A DNA stretch of 64,000 nucleotides from Mesorhizobium opportunistum WSM2075 (lineage in GTDB: Bacteria > Pseudomonadota > Alphaproteobacteria > Rhizobiales > Rhizobiaceae): NCBI RefSeq assembly GCF_000176035.2, contig NC_015675.1, positions 4,344,001-4,408,000 on the forward strand, in the 5' to 3' direction. Positions 61,136 through 64,000 of this stretch are shown here, piece after piece. The notes below the pieces were generated by a model. It was not told where the DNA came from. It searched no databases and was given only the letters and a program-made list of their open reading frames with translations. A program made the translations under genes and the position numbers. Numbering within the stretch: the stretch's first letter is position 1; each line of letters opens with the position of its first letter.

Positions 61136-61966
61136 ATGATCGAACATCGCATTGCCGATTGGAACAATGCCTACGCCAACGGCGCGAATATCGCCGGTAG
61201 CGACCGGTGGCCGGCCGCGTGGGCGGAACCGGCGCAAGCGTTTCGCGATGCGCTGTCGGCGCAAGGCCGGGCGAGGTTCGATATCGCCTACGGCGATAGA
61301 TCGCGCAACCGGTTCGATCTTTTCCTGCCCGAGGCCGCTCCCAGGGGGCTCGTGGTGTTCATCCACGGCGGTTACTGGCTGGAATCCGACAAAAGCGGCT
61401 GGTCGCACCTCGCCAAGGGCGCGGTCAGCAGCGGCTTCGCCGTGGCGATGCCGTCCTACACGCTGTGCCCGGACATACGCATCGCCGGCATCGTCAGCGA
61501 GATCGGCGCGGCGATCGGCAAGGCAGCGGCAATGGTCGGGGGACCGCTGATGCTGACCGGGCATTCGGCCGGCGGCCATCTCGCCACCCGAATGGTGACC
61601 ACGACCACGCCTCTGGCCGCCGATGTGGCAAGGCGCATACGCCATGTCGTTTCGATTTCGGGCCTGCATGACCTGCGTCCGCTGATGCGTACGGGCATGA
61701 ACGAGGCACTGGCAATCGACGAGCATGAGGCGCTGACTGAAAGCCCGGCGCTGCTGCGGCCCATGGATGGCGCCCGCATCACCTGCTGGGCTGGCGGCGG
61801 TGAGCGTTCCGAATTCCTGCGCCAGAATGCGCTGCTGGCCAACATCTGGACCGGCCTTGGCGCCACGACTAGCGCCGTGGTCGAACCAGATCGGCATCAT
61901 TTCGATATCGTCGATGGGCTTGCCGATCCGGCGCATCCGCTGACACGGCTCTGGATCTCGGAATAG
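61136..61966 (+). CDS. Alpha/beta hydrolase, candidate kynurenine formamidase (HGGYW type)
   Basis: 276 residues from the ATG at 61136. LVVFIHGGYWLESDK carries the HGGxW oxyanion motif (residues 77-81) of arylformamidase-type esterases, GHSAGGHLA the nucleophile Ser144, and EPDRHHFDIVDGL the catalytic His. This is not the metal-dependent KynB fold common in bacteria. Beside kynA, kynU and the CoA ligase it is the natural candidate for hydrolysing N-formylkynurenine, completing the pathway. Confidence 0.82.
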   Translation: MIEHRIADWNNAYANGANIAGSDRWPAAWAEPAQAFRDALSAQGRARFDIAYGDRSRNRFDLFLPEAAPRGLVVFIHGGYWLESDKSGWSHLAKGAVSSGFAVAMPSYTLCPDIRIAGIVSEIGAAIGKAAAMVGGPLMLTGHSAGGHLATRMVTTTTPLAADVARRIRHVVSISGLHDLRPLMRTGMNEALAIDEHEALTESPALLRPMDGARITCWAGGGERSEFLRQNALLANIWTGLGATTSAVVEPDRHHFDIVDGLADPAHPLTRLWISE

Positions 61967-62011
61967 CCGAGATCTTTTTTGACCTATATCAGTAGCTTAT
62001 AGGGCTATTCT

Positions 62012-63217
62012 TCAGCGTAGCATCAGCACGTTGCAGGTGTCACCGGCAGTGGATGCGGGGGCAAAGGGCGCGCGCACGACCAGCCCGTTGGCGTCGGCCA
62101 GCATCCGCAGCATCGAGGAATCCTGGATACTGAATGGCGTCGCCACCAGTCCGCCATCGTCTTCCCTGACCACCGCCCGTACATAATCCTGGCGCAGGTC
62201 ATTGGCCGCCATTGCGGCGCCCAGTCTGGCCTGGCGGACGTCCTGGCGATAATTGCGGCCGCCAAGCCTTGCCAGAAGCGGCTTCAGGAACAATTGCGAA
62301 CAGACCAGGCTTGCCACCGGGTTGCCGGGCAGGCCGATGCATCTGATGTCGCCGAGGCGGCCGAACATCAGTGGCTTGCCGGGGCGCATGGCGATCTTCC
62401 AGAAACCGAGCGTCATGCCTTCGCCGGTCAGCACGTCATGGATCAAATCGTGGTCGCCGACCGAGGCGCCACCCAGCGTGACGATGACATCAGCGCCAGC
62501 AGCGACAGCTTTCCTGACCAGCGCCGCGATTGCGTCCTTGCGGTCGGCGGCAATGCCGAGATCGAGCGCGCGGGCGCCGACCGATTGCGCCGCCGCGGCG
62601 ACGCCATAGGCGTTGGATGAGATGATCTGGTCCGGCCCGAGCTCGCTGCCGGGCGCCAGCAGCTCGTCCCCGGTGGCAATGATGGCGACCAGCGGCCTCT
62701 TCACCACGCTTACCCGGGGATGATTTGCCGATGCGGTCAGGGAAAGCGCCGCCGGATCCAGCACCCGGCCTCTTTGCAGCAGCACATCGCCTGTCGCGAA
62801 GTCGAGGCCGGTGCGGCGGATGTTGCGTCCCTCGGCGGTGGGTTCGATCACTTCGATATCGCCGCCGCCGAGATCGCGGACATTTTCCTGGATGACGATG
62901 GTGTCGGCGCCATCAGGCAGCGGCGCGCCGGTGAAGATGCGTACCGCCTGGCGCTTGCCGATCGTACCGTCAAAGCCACGCCCGGCCGGCGCCATGCCGA
63001 TCACCGAGAGTTTCGATGGCACCGAGGCCATGTCGGCGGCGCGCACCGCATAACCGTCCATCGCCGAGGCGTTGAAAGGCGGCTGGGTGCGAAGCGCCAC
63101 GACCGGCTCCGCCAGCACGCGATCGATCGCCTCGAAAAGAGAAACGCTTTCGCCAGCCAAGGGTGCTGCGCCGTCAAGCAGGCGCTCGAGCGCCTCGGCG
63201 ACCGGAAGCAGTGCCAT
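62012..63217 (-). CDS. moeA: Molybdopterin molybdotransferase MoeA
   Basis: A 401-residue gephyrin-like protein: FNASAMDGYAVRAAD, IFTGAPLPDGADTIVIQENV, VAIIATGDELLAPGSELGPDQIISSNAYG, VTLGGASVGDHDLI and CIGLPGNPVASLVCSQLF. It inserts molybdenum into molybdopterin. The start overlaps the moaC stop by one base. In many Rhizobiales it is followed by lexA; here the tryptophan cassette lies between. Confidence 0.97.
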   Translation of the reverse strand: MALLPVAEALERLLDGAAPLAGESVSLFEAIDRVLAEPVVALRTQPPFNASAMDGYAVRAADMASVPSKLSVIGMAPAGRGFDGTIGKRQAVRIFTGAPLPDGADTIVIQENVRDLGGGDIEVIEPTAEGRNIRRTGLDFATGDVLLQRGRVLDPAALSLTASANHPRVSVVKRPLVAIIATGDELLAPGSELGPDQIISSNAYGVAAAAQSVGARALDLGIAADRKDAIAALVRKAVAAGADVIVTLGGASVGDHDLIHDVLTGEGMTLGFWKIAMRPGKPLMFGRLGDIRCIGLPGNPVASLVCSQLFLKPLLARLGGRNYRQDVRQARLGAAMAANDLRQDYVRAVVREDDGGLVATPFSIQDSSMLRMLADANGLVVRAPFAPASTAGDTCNVLMLR

Positions 63218-63699
63218 CAGGCGCCCACCTTGTAGTCGCCGGACTTGCCGCCGGTCTTTTCGACCAGCCTGATGCCGGAAATGACCATGGCGCGGTCGAC
63301 AGCTTTCGCCATGTCGTAAATGGTCAGGCAGGCCACGGAAGCGGCGGTCAGCGCTTCCATCTCGACGCCTGTCTTGCCGGTGACGCGCGCCAGAGCGGTG
63401 ACTTTCAGCCCAGGCAGGGCGTGGTCCGGCTCGATGTCGACGGAAACCTTGGTCAAGAGCAGCGGATGGCAGAGCGGAACAAGCTCGTGCGTCCTCTTCG
63501 CCGCCATGATGCCGGCGATGCGCGCGGTGCCGAGCACGTCACCCTTCTTGGCGTTGCCGGCGAGGATGGTTTTCAGTGTTTCGGGCTGCATCGAGACGAA
63601 ACCCTCGGCGATCGCGGTGCGGGTCGTCTCTTGCTTGTCGCCGACATCGACCATGTTGGCCTCGCCTTGCGCGCCGAGATGGGTGAGCGCGGCCGCCAT
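63217..63699 (-). CDS. moaC: Cyclic pyranopterin monophosphate synthase
   Basis: A 160-residue protein: [37 protein letters not shown] with the active-site Cys-His, [28 protein letters not shown] and KTGGKSGDY. It makes cyclic pyranopterin monophosphate in molybdenum cofactor synthesis. It lies 2 bp after trpC and is coupled to moeA. Confidence 0.98.
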   Translation of the reverse strand: MAAALTHLGAQGEANMVDVGDKQETTRTAIAEGFVSMQPETLKTILAGNAKKGDVLGTARIAGIMAAKRTHELVPLCHPLLLTKVSVDIEPDHALPGLKVTALARVTGKTGVEMEALTAASVACLTIYDMAKAVDRAMVISGIRLVEKTGGKSGDYKVGA

Positions 63700-63701
63700 C
63701 G

Positions 63702-64000
63702 TCAGATGACCTCAGTCAACGCCTTGCCCGTCAAAAGCAGGCGCGTCGCCGCGGTGACATCCTCTTGCCGCATCAGGCTTTCGCCGACGAGGAAGGTGCC
63801 GATGCCGGTCTTTTGCATCCTGAGGCAATCGTCATGTGTGAAGATACCGCTCTCGCTGACCAGCAGCCGGTCGCCCGGCACCATCGGCGCCAGCCGCTCC
63901 GAGGTCTTAAGACTGGTTTCGAATGTTCTGAGATTGCGGTTGTTGATGCCGATCAGCCGCGATGACAATTTTACCGCACGCTGCGTCTCGGCCTCATCAT
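63702..64000 (-). CDS. trpC: Indole-3-glycerol phosphate synthase, C-terminal part (5' end outside window)
   Basis: The minus-strand frame is open to the window edge; the visible ~98 residues include [39 protein letters not shown] and [16 protein letters not shown], typical of the TIM-barrel TrpC C-terminal half. It makes indole-3-glycerol phosphate in tryptophan synthesis. First visible gene of trpC-moaC-moeA. Confidence 0.95.
   Translation of the reverse strand, partial: DEAETQRAVKLSSRLIGINNRNLRTFETSLKTSERLAPMVPGDRLLVSESGIFTHDDCLRMQKTGIGTFLVGESLMRQEDVTAATRLLLTGKALTEVI

Noticed and set aside
52453..61966. Mobile genomic island with integrase
   Set aside because: No integrase, transposase, tRNA or direct repeat at the borders; acquisition is only suggested by synteny.

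Overview
The window is GC-rich, densely coded chromosomal DNA from an alphaproteobacterium of the order Hyphomicrobiales (Rhizobiales), most likely Mesorhizobium or a close relative. The main evidence is the conserved run rpsB-tsf ... pyrH-frr-uppS-cdsA-rseP-bamA-lpxD-fabZ-lpxA-lpxI-lpxB, then gltA-gltX-comEC-lexA ... moeA-moaC-trpC. Further support comes from an EipB-type envelope protein, a phasin, LpxI in place of LpxH, and an alphaproteobacterial LexA box (GTTC-N7-GTTC). No rRNA, tRNA, CRISPR array, insertion sequence, phage gene or origin was recognised.

Layout. 1-9.9 kb: the tail of a trehalose-phosphatase gene, the leftward run pyrB-pyrC'-plsY-dprA, an AidB-type acyl-CoA dehydrogenase, ruvX, a UPF0173 metallo-hydrolase, and a radical-SAM gene broken by an internal deletion. 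9.9-19.5 kb: gatC, a GNAT gene and gatA (GatA carries an unusual insertion), small membrane proteins, sdaA, a membrane J-domain protein, a D,D-carboxypeptidase with a SPOR domain, and a phasin whose promoter carries two TGC-N3-GCA palindromes. 19.6-29.5 kb: clpS-clpA, then a mixture of stand-alone genes (CPT-like kinase, PAP2-like, HIT, FemAB-like, GDPD, RidA, EipB, LysE). 29.6-45.7 kb: translation, nucleotide, undecaprenyl, phospholipid, BAM and lipid A genes, interrupted between tsf and pyrH by a LysR / NTF2-like / aldo-keto reductase module. 45.7-52.2 kb: a striking 18-copy heptamer repeat between lpxB and gltA, then gltA, gltX, comEC and lexA. 52.4-62 kb: a tryptophan/kynurenine cassette. 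62-64 kb: moeA, moaC and the 3' part of trpC.

The most interesting block is 52.45-61.97 kb. It encodes tryptophan 2,3-dioxygenase, an HGGYW-type alpha/beta-hydrolase (candidate kynurenine formamidase), kynureninase and an aryl-CoA ligase. Together these could convert tryptophan to anthraniloyl-CoA. A complete three-gene ABC importer of the TrpXYZ type lies directly upstream of kynU. A GntR/FCD regulator, divergent from the importer, is translationally coupled to a threonine-dehydratase-like PLP enzyme. The cassette lies between lexA and moeA, which are usually close together in this order, and only about 1.7 kb from the biosynthetic gene trpC. The physiological role and the substrate assignments are inference.

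Other notable points are a dihydroorotase homologue that has lost its metal ligands, a 13-codon duplication at the start of citrate synthase, a pentapeptide expansion in the LexA hinge, a 20-bp tandem repeat seeded from the end of eipB, and several symmetric candidate operators. All calls come from reading the sequence; no database search was run.
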